From Sellimonas caecigallum (GTDB lineage: Bacteria; Bacillota; Clostridia; Lachnospirales; Lachnospiraceae): DNA of 64,000 nt. Numbering within the stretch: the first letter of the stretch is position 1; each line of letters begins with the position of its first letter. Positions 56,990-64,000 of the stretch are shown here, piece by piece. Position numbers and translations under genes: made by a program. The DNA lies in assembly GCF_045038405.1 (NCBI RefSeq), contig NZ_CP173660.1, positions 1,550,001 through 1,614,000 of the forward strand, given 5' to 3'. The notes beneath the pieces were generated by a model. The model was not told the origin of the DNA. It saw only the letters and a program-made list of their open reading frames with translations, and searched no databases.

Positions 56990-57418
56990 ATGGAGGAAAA
57001 AGAACTGCATTATCTTCTTCTTCTTGCGTTCAATCTGTCTAACAAGGCGATTGTCTCACGGACAGGAAGAGAGAACCTTATGCCAGGACAACCGAAAATT
57101 CTGGAGTTTCTGTTAGCCAGAGAAGGATGTACGCAGAAAGAAATTGGGGAAGGGTGTATTTTGGATAAATCGACAGTGACAAGCCTTCTGTCACGTATGG
57201 AGGAAAATGGTCTTGTGAGAAAGGAAGCAGGCGAAGCAGACAGAAGGATAAGCAATATTTTTCTCACGGAAAAAGGGAAAAAAACAGCGGAAAAAGTAAA
57301 GGAGATATGCGCCGGAGTCGATCAGGAGGCATGGGGCGATATCAGCGAAGAAGAAAGAAAACGGTTTTTGGAAACATTCAGGAAAATACTGTTGAATCTG
57401 AAGAGAGGGGAGAGATAA
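56990..57418 (+). CDS. MarR family transcriptional regulator
   Basis: 142 residues. Winged helix GCTQKEIGEGCILDKSTVTSLLSRMEENGLVRKE with wing EADRRISNIFLTEKG, and terminal dimerisation helices. Start with GAGGAGG upstream. It is followed after 1 base by a YczE-like membrane protein, which it probably regulates. Distinct in sequence from the MarR protein at 2.7 kb. Confidence 0.88.
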   Translation: MEEKELHYLLLLAFNLSNKAIVSRTGRENLMPGQPKILEFLLAREGCTQKEIGEGCILDKSTVTSLLSRMEENGLVRKEAGEADRRISNIFLTEKGKKTAEKVKEICAGVDQEAWGDISEEERKRFLETFRKILLNLKRGER

Positions 57419-57419
57419 A

Positions 57420-58058
57420 ATGGGGAAAAAATGTATTCGGTGTATTTGCTTTATGCTTGGAATTTTGATCAATTCGTTCGGCATTGCCTTTATTACAAAG
57501 GCCGCGCTTGGAACATCGCCAATCTCCAGTCTGCCGTATGTACTGAGTAAGAAATTTCCTCTTACATTGGGGCAATTTACCTTTGTGATGAATATGATTT
57601 TCATATTGATGCAAATCTTTCTTTTGAAAAAAGATTTTCAGAAGAGGCAGATTCTGCAGATCGGAGTAAATGTGATTTTCAGTGCCTTTATCGATATCAG
57701 TATGAATATGCTTGATGCGTTTGCTCCGTCCGGGGCTTCAGCGCAGATACTGTCTTTGCTGGCAGGATGTGTGATCCTTGCAATGGGGATCAGCATTGAG
57801 GTAGCGCCGAATGTTCTCCTGGTACCGGGAGAAGGCGTTGTGAAGGCGATATCTGCAGTAAGCAGAAAACGGTTTGGCACTGTGAAAGTGGTGTTTGACA
57901 CGACACTGATCACATTGTCGTTTATCCTCTCACTGCTTTTTTTCCACAGATTGAACGGACTTGGCATCGGGACGGTCATTTCTGCACTGGCAGTTGGTAA
58001 AATCGTAAATCTTTGTAACCGGACAAAACTGATTGGCAAGATCAGGGCGCTTTCATGA
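57420..58058 (+). CDS. YczE/YitT-like membrane protein
   Basis: 212 residues, about five to six membrane helices. GILINSFGIAFITKAALGTSPISSLPYVL and the later GISIEVAPNVLLVPGEGVVKAISAVSRKRFGTVKVVFDTT are marks of the YczE (DUF6198) group of proteins with unknown transport role. It is tightly packed between MarR (1 base) and the helicase fusion (ATGA overlap if the upstream start of that gene is used). Confidence 0.78.
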   Translation: MGKKCIRCICFMLGILINSFGIAFITKAALGTSPISSLPYVLSKKFPLTLGQFTFVMNMIFILMQIFLLKKDFQKRQILQIGVNVIFSAFIDISMNMLDAFAPSGASAQILSLLAGCVILAMGISIEVAPNVLLVPGEGVVKAISAVSRKRFGTVKVVFDTTLITLSFILSLLFFHRLNGLGIGTVISALAVGKIVNLCNRTKLIGKIRALS

Positions 58059-58096
58059 CAAAAACAGCCACATCGATGGAAAAGGAGAAAAGGAAT

Positions 58097-61000
58097 ATGA
58101 CGTACATAGCGGATTTACATATCCATTCCCGATATTCGAGAGCTACAAGCAAGGACGGGACCCCGGAACATCTGGATCTTTGGGCCAGGAGGAAAGGAAT
58201 ACACATCGTAGGAAGCGGAGATTTCACGCATCCTGCATGGAGGGAAGAATTGAAAGAGAAACTGATGCCAGCAGAAGATGGGCTTTATGTTCTCAAACCG
58301 GAATACCGGATTCAGGACGGATCGATAGCAGACACGATGATCCCAAGGTTTGTCATCACAGGGGAGATCAGCTCCATCTATAAGCAGGGAGGAAAGGTAA
58401 GAAAAGTACACAGTCTGATTGTTCTTCCGGGAATTGAGGAGGCGGAGATATTATCAGAAAAACTGGCGGGCATCGGAAACATTCACTCCGATGGCAGACC
58501 GATTCTGGGGCTTAGCTGTCATGATCTTCTGGAAATCTTGCTGGAAACAGTAAGGGGCGCCATGTTTGTGCCTGCCCACATCTGGACACCGCATTTTTCT
58601 ATGTTCGGAGCGTTTTCCGGTTTTGACTCGGTAGAAGAGTGCTTTTTGGATTTGTCTTCCCATATTCATGCTGTGGAGACGGGACTTTCCTCTGATCCTC
58701 CGATGAACTGGAGAGTTTCGGCGCTTGATCGCTATCAGCTGATTTCCAATTCGGACGCACATTCTCCGTCCAAGCTTGGGAGAGAAGCCAATCTCCTGGA
58801 TATAGAACTGTCCTATGAAGGATTGAGAAAGGCGATAGAGGAAGGCGACGGACTTTGCGGGACGATCGAGTTTTTCCCGGAGGAAGGGAAATACCACCTG
58901 GATGGGCACCGCAAATGCGGGCTTTGCCTGACTCCGGCAGAGACAGAAAAATACAATGGAATCTGTCCGGTCTGCGGGAAAAAGATTACGGTCGGAGTGT
59001 CGCATCGGGTCGAGCAGCTGGCAGACAGGCAGGAAGGGTTTGTCCGAAAAGATGCGAAAGTATACGAAAATCTTATGCCGCTCCCGGAAGTGATCGGGAC
59101 ATCTCTGGGATATTCGCCGGCCAGCGTCAAAGTACAGAAAGAATACACAAACCTGTTGAAGCATCTCGGGGCTGAATTCGATATTTTAAGAACCATTCCG
59201 GAAGAAGAGATCCGCTCTGTCTCCGGAGGAATGATCGCCGAGGGGATCAGAAGACTCCGGGAAGGAAAGGCGGAAAAGATCCCGGGATTTGACGGAGAGT
59301 ACGGGACGATCCGTCTGTTTCGGCCGGATGAGAGGGAAAATCTCAAAGGGCAGATGGATTTCTTTGGAATGCTTGGACTGCAGATGCAAAGAAACACAAA
59401 AAATAAAGAAGAGGAAGAAACTGCGGAGGGGAAAAAGGATCTATACTGCGATGAAAAACAGTTGGATATAGAAAGCAGTATGCCAGAAGCTTGTGCAGAA
59501 ATACCAGGACTGAACTTGGAGCAATGTGAGGCAGTGAGGGCGGCTGAATCAAACATCGCTGTCATCGCCGGACCGGGGACGGGAAAGACAAAGACACTCG
59601 TCTCCCGCATTGTCTATCTTCTGGAACACCGGAAGATCAAAGCTTCGGAGATCACGGCGGTAACCTTTACCAATCAGGCTGCACGGGAGATGAGAGAACG
59701 GATTCAAACAGAACTTGCGAAAGACAGGAGGATCGGCAAAATGCAGATCGGTACCTTCCATTCGATTTGCCTGCAATTTCTGAAAAACCAGGGACTGGAT
59801 GTCTTTTTGGCAGATGAAGAAGAACGAAAAGAAATAGCAAAAGAAATCATTGCCGAATACGGACTTTCCATCAGGCCAGACATGTTTTTGAATGAGGTGT
59901 CCATGTGGAAAACTCACAGAGGTCAGAAGGAACACTGTGAAAAAGAAGAGGCATTTTCGGATTATGAAAAGAGGAAGAAAGAAAAGGGGCGGATGGACTT
60001 TGACGATCTGCTTCTGGAAACATTGAGAATGATTCAAGAAAAGGAAGTAGGCGAAGGATGGGGAAAACCGTTCCGTTATCTGCTCGTGGATGAGTTCCAG
60101 GATATCAGTCCTGTTCAGTACGAATTGATCAAAGTGTGGAACAGAGCCGGGCGCGAACTCTTTGTCATCGGGGATCCGGATCAGGCTATTTACGGATTCC
60201 GTGGAGCCGATGAGAAATGTTTTGAACGGCTGAGGAAAGACTTCAAAAATCTGAAAGAAATCCGCCTGAAAGAAAATTACCGGTCCACACCAGAAATTCT
60301 CAGGGCGGCCCAGGACGTCATTTCCGAAAATCCCGGCAAAGACAGAACACTCCATTCCAATCAAAACGAAGGAGTTCCGGTCAGGATGATAGAGACAAAA
60401 GGGAAAATGGGCGAAGCCATCTTTATTGCAAAAGAGATCAACCGTCTGGTTGGAGGTGTTGGAATGTTGGAAGCACACAATGATTTGGGAAATAGACAAG
60501 GAAAACAAGTGAGAGGATTCAGCGATATAGCAGTCCTCTACCGGACACACCGGCAGGCAGAACTTCTGGAAAAAACCTTAAAGACAGAAGGAATACCTTA
60601 TCAGATCGCCGGGCGGGAAAGCTTTCTCGAAAAAGAAGAAGTACGAGGCAGCATTTCCTTTTTCAAATATCTGGAAAATCCGGATGATGATTATGCAAAA
60701 GAAGAAAGTGTTCGATTACTGTGGAAAGATGAACTCCACCCTATATCAGAAGAAATCCTGAAAAAGACAAAAGAAAAATACGAAAAAAACTATAAAAAAC
60801 AAAAACCAAAAAAATTTATGGAAACATGGATCGACGATATGAACCTGAAAAAATCAGACTCCATGCAAAAACTCACTGGAATGGCTGTATGCTATCGGAC
60901 AATGCCGGAATTCCTCAATGCCCTGGAGCTCGGTGTAGAAAGCGACCTCAGACGATGCGCAGAACATGAATATACATCCGAAACAGTAACACTGATGACA

Positions 61001-61282
61001 CTGCACGGATCCAAAGGACTGGAATTTCCGGTAACCATCATCTGCGGGGTAGAAGAAGGAACAATCCCACTGGAATCCGAAAACTATACAACCAACGAAG
61101 AAGAAGAAAGACGCCTCCTGTACGTAGGAATGACAAGAGCAAAAAAAGAATTGATCATGACAAAATCCGGAAAAGAAAGCATATTTACAAAAAAACTGGA
61201 TGAAAAAACAGTCAAAAAAGAAATTGCTCCCGGAAAAAAGAAACCAAAAGAACAATACCATCAGATGAGTTTGTTTGAATAA
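58097..61282 (+). CDS. Endonuclease Q-like PHP domain fused to a UvrD-like helicase
   Basis: 1061 residues from the ATG at 58097, which has AAAGGAG upstream; an ATG at 58055 overlapping the preceding stop is possible. Residues 1-400 are an EndoQ/YqxK-like PHP domain (IADLHIHSRYSRATSKDGTPEHL, GSGDFTHPAW, SNSDAHSPSKLGREANLL) with a four-cysteine zinc ribbon at about 274-293 (CGLC...CPVC). From about 475 a full SF1A helicase follows: Walker A near 491 (AGPGTGKTK), DEFQD near 664, GDPDQAIYGFRG, TLMTLHGSKGLEFP and VGMTRAKKE near 1010. EndoQ nicks DNA 5' of deaminated bases, so the fusion would couple incision to unwinding in repair. Roles are inferred from the domains. Confidence 0.85.
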   Translation: MTYIADLHIHSRYSRATSKDGTPEHLDLWARRKGIHIVGSGDFTHPAWREELKEKLMPAEDGLYVLKPEYRIQDGSIADTMIPRFVITGEISSIYKQGGKVRKVHSLIVLPGIEEAEILSEKLAGIGNIHSDGRPILGLSCHDLLEILLETVRGAMFVPAHIWTPHFSMFGAFSGFDSVEECFLDLSSHIHAVETGLSSDPPMNWRVSALDRYQLISNSDAHSPSKLGREANLLDIELSYEGLRKAIEEGDGLCGTIEFFPEEGKYHLDGHRKCGLCLTPAETEKYNGICPVCGKKITVGVSHRVEQLADRQEGFVRKDAKVYENLMPLPEVIGTSLGYSPASVKVQKEYTNLLKHLGAEFDILRTIPEEEIRSVSGGMIAEGIRRLREGKAEKIPGFDGEYGTIRLFRPDERENLKGQMDFFGMLGLQMQRNTKNKEEEETAEGKKDLYCDEKQLDIESSMPEACAEIPGLNLEQCEAVRAAESNIAVIAGPGTGKTKTLVSRIVYLLEHRKIKASEITAVTFTNQAAREMRERIQTELAKDRRIGKMQIGTFHSICLQFLKNQGLDVFLADEEERKEIAKEIIAEYGLSIRPDMFLNEVSMWKTHRGQKEHCEKEEAFSDYEKRKKEKGRMDFDDLLLETLRMIQEKEVGEGWGKPFRYLLVDEFQDISPVQYELIKVWNRAGRELFVIGDPDQAIYGFRGADEKCFERLRKDFKNLKEIRLKENYRSTPEILRAAQDVISENPGKDRTLHSNQNEGVPVRMIETKGKMGEAIFIAKEINRLVGGVGMLEAHNDLGNRQGKQVRGFSDIAVLYRTHRQAELLEKTLKTEGIPYQIAGRESFLEKEEVRGSISFFKYLENPDDDYAKEESVRLLWKDELHPISEEILKKTKEKYEKNYKKQKPKKFMETWIDDMNLKKSDSMQKLTGMAVCYRTMPEFLNALELGVESDLRRCAEHEYTSETVTLMTLHGSKGLEFPVTIICGVEEGTIPLESENYTTNEEEERRLLYVGMTRAKKELIMTKSGKESIFTKKLDEKTVKKEIAPGKKKPKEQYHQMSLFE

Positions 61283-61283
61283 A

Positions 61284-61323
61284 ATAGGGGACGTGTTCCG
61301 GCTTGCCGGAACACGTCCCCTAT
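61284..61323. repeat. Perfect 40-bp palindrome (REP-like)
   Basis: Arms of 19 bases, 61284-61302 and 61305-61323, match perfectly around a 2-base TT centre; the core is GGGGACGTGTTCCGGC. It starts 1 base after the helicase stop and no T-run follows, so it is not a standard terminator. Its form resembles REP/BIME-type or RAYT-linked palindromes. Only one copy occurs in this window. Confidence 0.6.
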
Positions 61324-61413
61324 ACGTTCTGCTGCGTACAAAACATAGAAAATGTATTTGATGTAAATACAGTGATGCTGATTTTTTGCAGGATTTCTTG
61401 CGAAATGATAATT

Positions 61414-61923
61414 CTAATTGAGGTAGGTTACCCGTGCGGGATCAAAATATCCTCTTGCTGACGGTGTTTCAGCGGCTTCCCCGATTGCCACGATGGATAC
61501 AGGGATGCTTTGAGTATGCAGGATTTCTTGCAATTTTTCGACGCGATCCATGGATGGATAGCAGCCGCACCAGCAGGTGCCGTATCCAAGAGCTTTTGCC
61601 TGGAGCAGGAGGTTTTCGATAGCAGCGCCGCAATCTTGCGGCCAGTATCCTGCGCAGACGCCTTCCTGCAGATCCGGGCGTCCGCATACGACGATAGCAG
61701 CAGATGCGGTGCGTAGCATAGTGGTGTATGGATGTGCTTCGGTAAATTTCTCAAGAATTTCACGGTTTGTCACAACGAAGAATTCCCATGGTCGGGTGTT
61801 GCGTGCACTTGGAGCCATCATGGCAGCTTCCAGTATTTTGTGCATGTCTTCATCCGGAATGATGACGCCCTCTTTGTATTTACGGATACTTCTTCTTTCT
61901 CTTATGGCATCTGAACAGTTCAT
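61414..61923 (-). CDS. Nitroreductase family protein
   Basis: 169 residues. FMN-binding N-terminus CSDAIRERRSIRKYKEGVI, then AAMMAPSARNTRPWEFFVVTN and the GYGTCWCGCYP loop; the short length and extra cysteines place it in the small clostridial nitroreductase branch. It reduces flavin-dependent substrates such as nitro- or quinone-like compounds with NAD(P)H. Single gene on the minus strand, convergent with the helicase fusion. Confidence 0.88.
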   Translation of the reverse strand: MNCSDAIRERRSIRKYKEGVIIPDEDMHKILEAAMMAPSARNTRPWEFFVVTNREILEKFTEAHPYTTMLRTASAAIVVCGRPDLQEGVCAGYWPQDCGAAIENLLLQAKALGYGTCWCGCYPSMDRVEKLQEILHTQSIPVSIVAIGEAAETPSARGYFDPARVTYLN

Positions 61924-62041
61924 AAAAGTCTCTCCCTTCTGACAGAAATAATAGTGAATGATTCTGTAAATAGTATAGCACTTTGGGAAAAAAGATGAGT
62001 ATCTTTTTATGATAAAAGGAGAATCCTATCTAAGGAGTGTA

Positions 62042-62704
62042 TCATTTATGCAGGAGTTCGCTCAGTCTGTAAGCGGCAAACAGTAAAAGTAACAAGAGGA
62101 TTACATACCCAAAATGTACATAAAAGAGAACTTGACGAAACACAAAGGACGGCAAAAAGCAGATCAGCAGGATGGCCGTAAGGGAAAGCCATTGTTTCCA
62201 CCAGTTTCCGTGAAAAGGTTCTTCTTTTTCAAATGAAGTTTTCGTAATGTACCAGACAATCCCCTGGGCAAGTGCGGCGATGAAGAAAAGGCTAAGGAGT
62301 GAACCAGCGTATACCGGAAACTCCGGAAGAGAATGCTCAACCTTCCATGCGGAAGAGAAGGAAGTCAAAGCCCAGATAGGAAGAAGCACTAAAAACTCAA
62401 GAAGAACTGAGTTTACCATGTTCCATACTTTTTCTTTTCTTGTCAGAGGCGGGAGTTCGGACACGATACTGTCGCAGAATGCCTTGTAGTCAGGACCGAT
62501 CACATCCTCTGTCCGAAGATTTCTTCGCTCGCCTTCGAGTATCATATTCGTGATATCCTGACGCACAATTTCTACGCGGTATTCGCTGATATCAAAGGAC
62601 TTGAGATATACGACAATGTCTGTCAATATGGCCTGATTTTCTTTGGATAACTGCTTTTCCAGAAGATTGTTTTCCCGGCGCAGCTCTTTTTCATTTCTTT
62701 TCAT
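62042..62704 (-). CDS. PadR-associated membrane protein (DUF1048/DUF1129-like)
   Basis: 220 residues. A charged helical N-terminal half (1-95) with SEYRVEIVRQDITNMILEGERRN, then four membrane helices (about 98-118, 130-150, 170-187 and 195-215). It overlaps the padR gene by 14 bases. This layout mirrors the pair at 19.5-20.5 kb, although sequence similarity between the two membrane proteins is not evident. Function unknown. Confidence 0.75.
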   Translation of the reverse strand: MKRNEKELRRENNLLEKQLSKENQAILTDIVVYLKSFDISEYRVEIVRQDITNMILEGERRNLRTEDVIGPDYKAFCDSIVSELPPLTRKEKVWNMVNSVLLEFLVLLPIWALTSFSSAWKVEHSLPEFPVYAGSLLSLFFIAALAQGIVWYITKTSFEKEEPFHGNWWKQWLSLTAILLICFLPSFVFRQVLFYVHFGYVILLLLLLFAAYRLSELLHK

Positions 62705-63038
62705 AGCGTTCCCCTCCTAAAGTATCCTGAAGCAGACAGGACACGGCGTTTGATAGCTCGTTGTAACCAGATACAAAATGGTGGAATTCTTCCATACCCT
62801 CAGCGGTAAGGGAATAATATTTCCGCTTCGGTCCCATATCGGACTGCCGGTAGGTGGCTGTGATCATCCCGTTTTTTTCCAGCCGCAGAAGAATGGGATA
62901 AATGGTTCCTTCGGTAATCTTCCCGAATCCGTACGACCCAAGCTGTTCTGAGATCTCATATCCATATGTTTCTTTCCGGCTGATGATTCCAAGAATGCAG
63001 CCTTCCAGTGTCCCTTTTAGCATTTGTGAAGAAATCAT
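62691..63038 (-). CDS. PadR family transcriptional regulator
   Basis: 115 residues. QMLKGTLEGCILGIISRKETYGYEI, TEGTIYPILLRLEKNGMI and the wing MGPKRKYYSLTAEGMEEF make a standard PadR winged helix closely related to the PadR protein at 19.45 kb. Coupled to the membrane-protein gene after it. A palindromic operator candidate lies 23 bases upstream of its start. Confidence 0.9.
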   Translation of the reverse strand: MISSQMLKGTLEGCILGIISRKETYGYEISEQLGSYGFGKITEGTIYPILLRLEKNGMITATYRQSDMGPKRKYYSLTAEGMEEFHHFVSGYNELSNAVSCLLQDTLGGERYEKK

Positions 63039-63060
63039 AGTGCGGCCTCCGTTTTATATA

Positions 63061-63110
63061 GTATTTTGCAATACAAAATACCTTTAACTATATTGTAATA
63101 CAAAATACTA
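63061..63110 (-). promoter_or_regulatory. PadR operator candidate
   Basis: GTATTTTG (63061-63068) and CAAAATAC (63074-63081) are perfect inverted arms with a 5-base centre; a further CAAAATAC copy is at 63101-63108. Three half-sites just upstream of padR suggest cooperative autorepression. Confidence 0.6.
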
Positions 63111-63169
63111 GAAGTGTCAATATGGATAAGTTATAATAATGGAAAGTAGCCAACGAGGAGGAAATTCTT

Positions 63170-63901
63170 ATGAAGGAAAATAAATATGATGATGAGAAAT
63201 TTTTTCAGAAATACAGTGAAATGAGCCGATCGAGATATGGACTTTCCGGAGCGGGAGAATGGGAACGATTTCGGGAAATGATGCCGGATTTTCAAGGGAA
63301 ACGAGTCCTTGACCTCGGATGCGGATATGGTTGGCACTGCGCGTATGCGGCTGAGAAAGGCGCAGTATCTGTACTCGGAATCGATCTGTCGGAGAAGATG
63401 CTGGAGACAGCGCGAGAGAAGAATGCAGGGGAGATAATTGAGTACAGAAGATGCGCTATGGAAGATCTTGTGCTGGAAGAGGATTTTTTTGACGTGGTGC
63501 TGAGTTCCCTTGCTTTTCATTATGTAAAAGATTTCCCGGATCTTGTATCCAGGATCAAAGGGTGGCTTTGTTCAGGAGGAGCATTTGTCTTTTCCGTGGA
63601 ACATCCGGTGTTTACAGCTTATGGAAATCAGGATTGGTATTACGGACCGGATGGAAGCATCCTGCATTTTCCGGTAGACAATTATTATTACGAAGGGAAA
63701 AGAGAGGCCGTATTTCTCGGGGAGAAAGTGACAAAATATCACAGAACGCTGACGACCTATCTGGATACACTCCTTCAAATGGGGTTTTCGATAAAACGGG
63801 TGGTAGAGCCGGAGCCACCACAGAGAATGATGGAGTGGCCGGGGATGAAAGACGAGATGCGAAGACCGATGATGCTTCTTATATCTGCTGTCAAGGAATA
63901 A
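63170..63901 (+). CDS. SAM-dependent methyltransferase, class I
   Basis: 243 residues. Rossmann SAM-binding motif I VLDLGCGYGWHCAYAAEKGA (about 44-63), then GIDLSEKML and the post-motif ALAFHYVKDF region; the C-terminal part (HRTLTTYLDTLLQMGFSIKRVVEPEPP) fits the small-molecule methyltransferases of the UbiE/Bud23-like group. The start has AGGAGG upstream. Divergent from the padR gene, sharing about 130 bases of spacer. Substrate unknown. Confidence 0.85.
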   Translation: MKENKYDDEKFFQKYSEMSRSRYGLSGAGEWERFREMMPDFQGKRVLDLGCGYGWHCAYAAEKGAVSVLGIDLSEKMLETAREKNAGEIIEYRRCAMEDLVLEEDFFDVVLSSLAFHYVKDFPDLVSRIKGWLCSGGAFVFSVEHPVFTAYGNQDWYYGPDGSILHFPVDNYYYEGKREAVFLGEKVTKYHRTLTTYLDTLLQMGFSIKRVVEPEPPQRMMEWPGMKDEMRRPMMLLISAVKE

Positions 63902-63917
63902 CAGTATCCAGGAAAGT

Positions 63918-63935
63918 CCCGCCCCAAAGGGCGGG
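63918..63935. terminator. Possible hairpin after the methyltransferase gene
   Basis: CCCGCCC / GGGCGGG (63918-63924 and 63929-63935) with a CAAA loop; no T-run on the plus strand, so terminator function is uncertain. Nothing else is seen to the window end. Confidence 0.35.
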
Positions 63936-64000
63936 AGAAACAGATACCGTATCGCAAAAACAGACAAGTCTGGGAAAAACAGATCACAAAATAGTGAGCA

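Overview
This window comes from a low-to-mid GC Firmicute, most likely a gut Lachnospiraceae. The signs are the Firmicute-type order rpmG-secE-nusG-rplKA / rplJL-rpoBC / rpsL-rpsG-fusA-tuf, an L10 leader, strong AAGGAGG ribosome sites, consensus sigma-A promoters (TTGACA-N17-TATAAT type), a CarD-like regulator, an AgrBD quorum locus and a PHP-helicase fusion protein. The genus is inferred from protein style only. No rRNA, tRNA, CRISPR array, transposase or prophage was seen.

Layout. 1-5.8 kb is a damaged accessory stretch: the tail of an unrecognised gene, a MarR-controlled pair of ABC half-transporters collapsed by deletion and frameshift, a small UviB/BhlA-like protein, agrB with a 51-residue agrD, and an agrC remnant joined head-to-head to a DUF2142 gene that has also lost its 5' end. 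5.9-7.2 kb holds a GT2 glycosyltransferase and a GtrA flippase-like protein. 7.3-10.4 kb holds a DnaJ-class chaperone, a CarD-like protein and a MATE transporter. 10.5-17.0 kb is a Ugp-like ABC import operon (two permeases, binding protein, PHP hydrolase, HAD phosphatase, ATPase). 17.0-19.3 kb is rpmG-secE-nusG-rplK-rplA, with two copies of an apparent L1-binding rRNA mimic. 19.4-20.5 kb is a PadR/membrane-protein pair. 20.5-22.9 kb on the minus strand is a probable queuosine-salvage operon (nucleoside hydrolase, ECF S component, radical SAM enzyme) behind a preQ1-I-like riboswitch, followed by iadA. 24.3-33.5 kb is rplJL-rpoBC. 33.6-38.5 kb holds two peptidases, an HD protein, an AEC transporter and an acetyltransferase. 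38.6-43.3 kb is rpsL-rpsG-fusA-tuf.

43.4-45.1 kb on the minus strand holds purC and an AIG2/GGCT-like gene. Between them lies an unusual self-contained unit: consensus promoter, a 3-codon ORF, a hairpin, a 5-codon ORF and an intrinsic terminator. 45.3-50.1 kb is a two-component system plus an ABC/FtsX transporter of the peptide-antibiotic-sensing kind. 50.2-52.0 kb is a membrane protein and YtrA-type GntR repressor operon with a perfect operator over its -10 box. 52.1-54.8 kb has an HTH membrane protein, an acetyltransferase and a second MATE pump. 54.8-56.9 kb is an operon of DUF5685, a cysteine-tailed J-domain protein and a small membrane protein. 57.0-61.3 kb has MarR, a YczE-like membrane protein and a large endonuclease Q-like/UvrD-like helicase fusion, followed by a perfect 40-bp palindrome. 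61.4-63.9 kb has a nitroreductase, a second PadR/membrane pair and a methyltransferase.

The most distinctive signals are the mini-ORF unit at 44.4-44.6 kb, the riboswitch-led queuosine-salvage operon, the EndoQ-helicase fusion, the broken agr locus with an intact pheromone gene, and the paired L1 operator mimics. All calls come from reading the sequence and recalled family knowledge; no database search was run.
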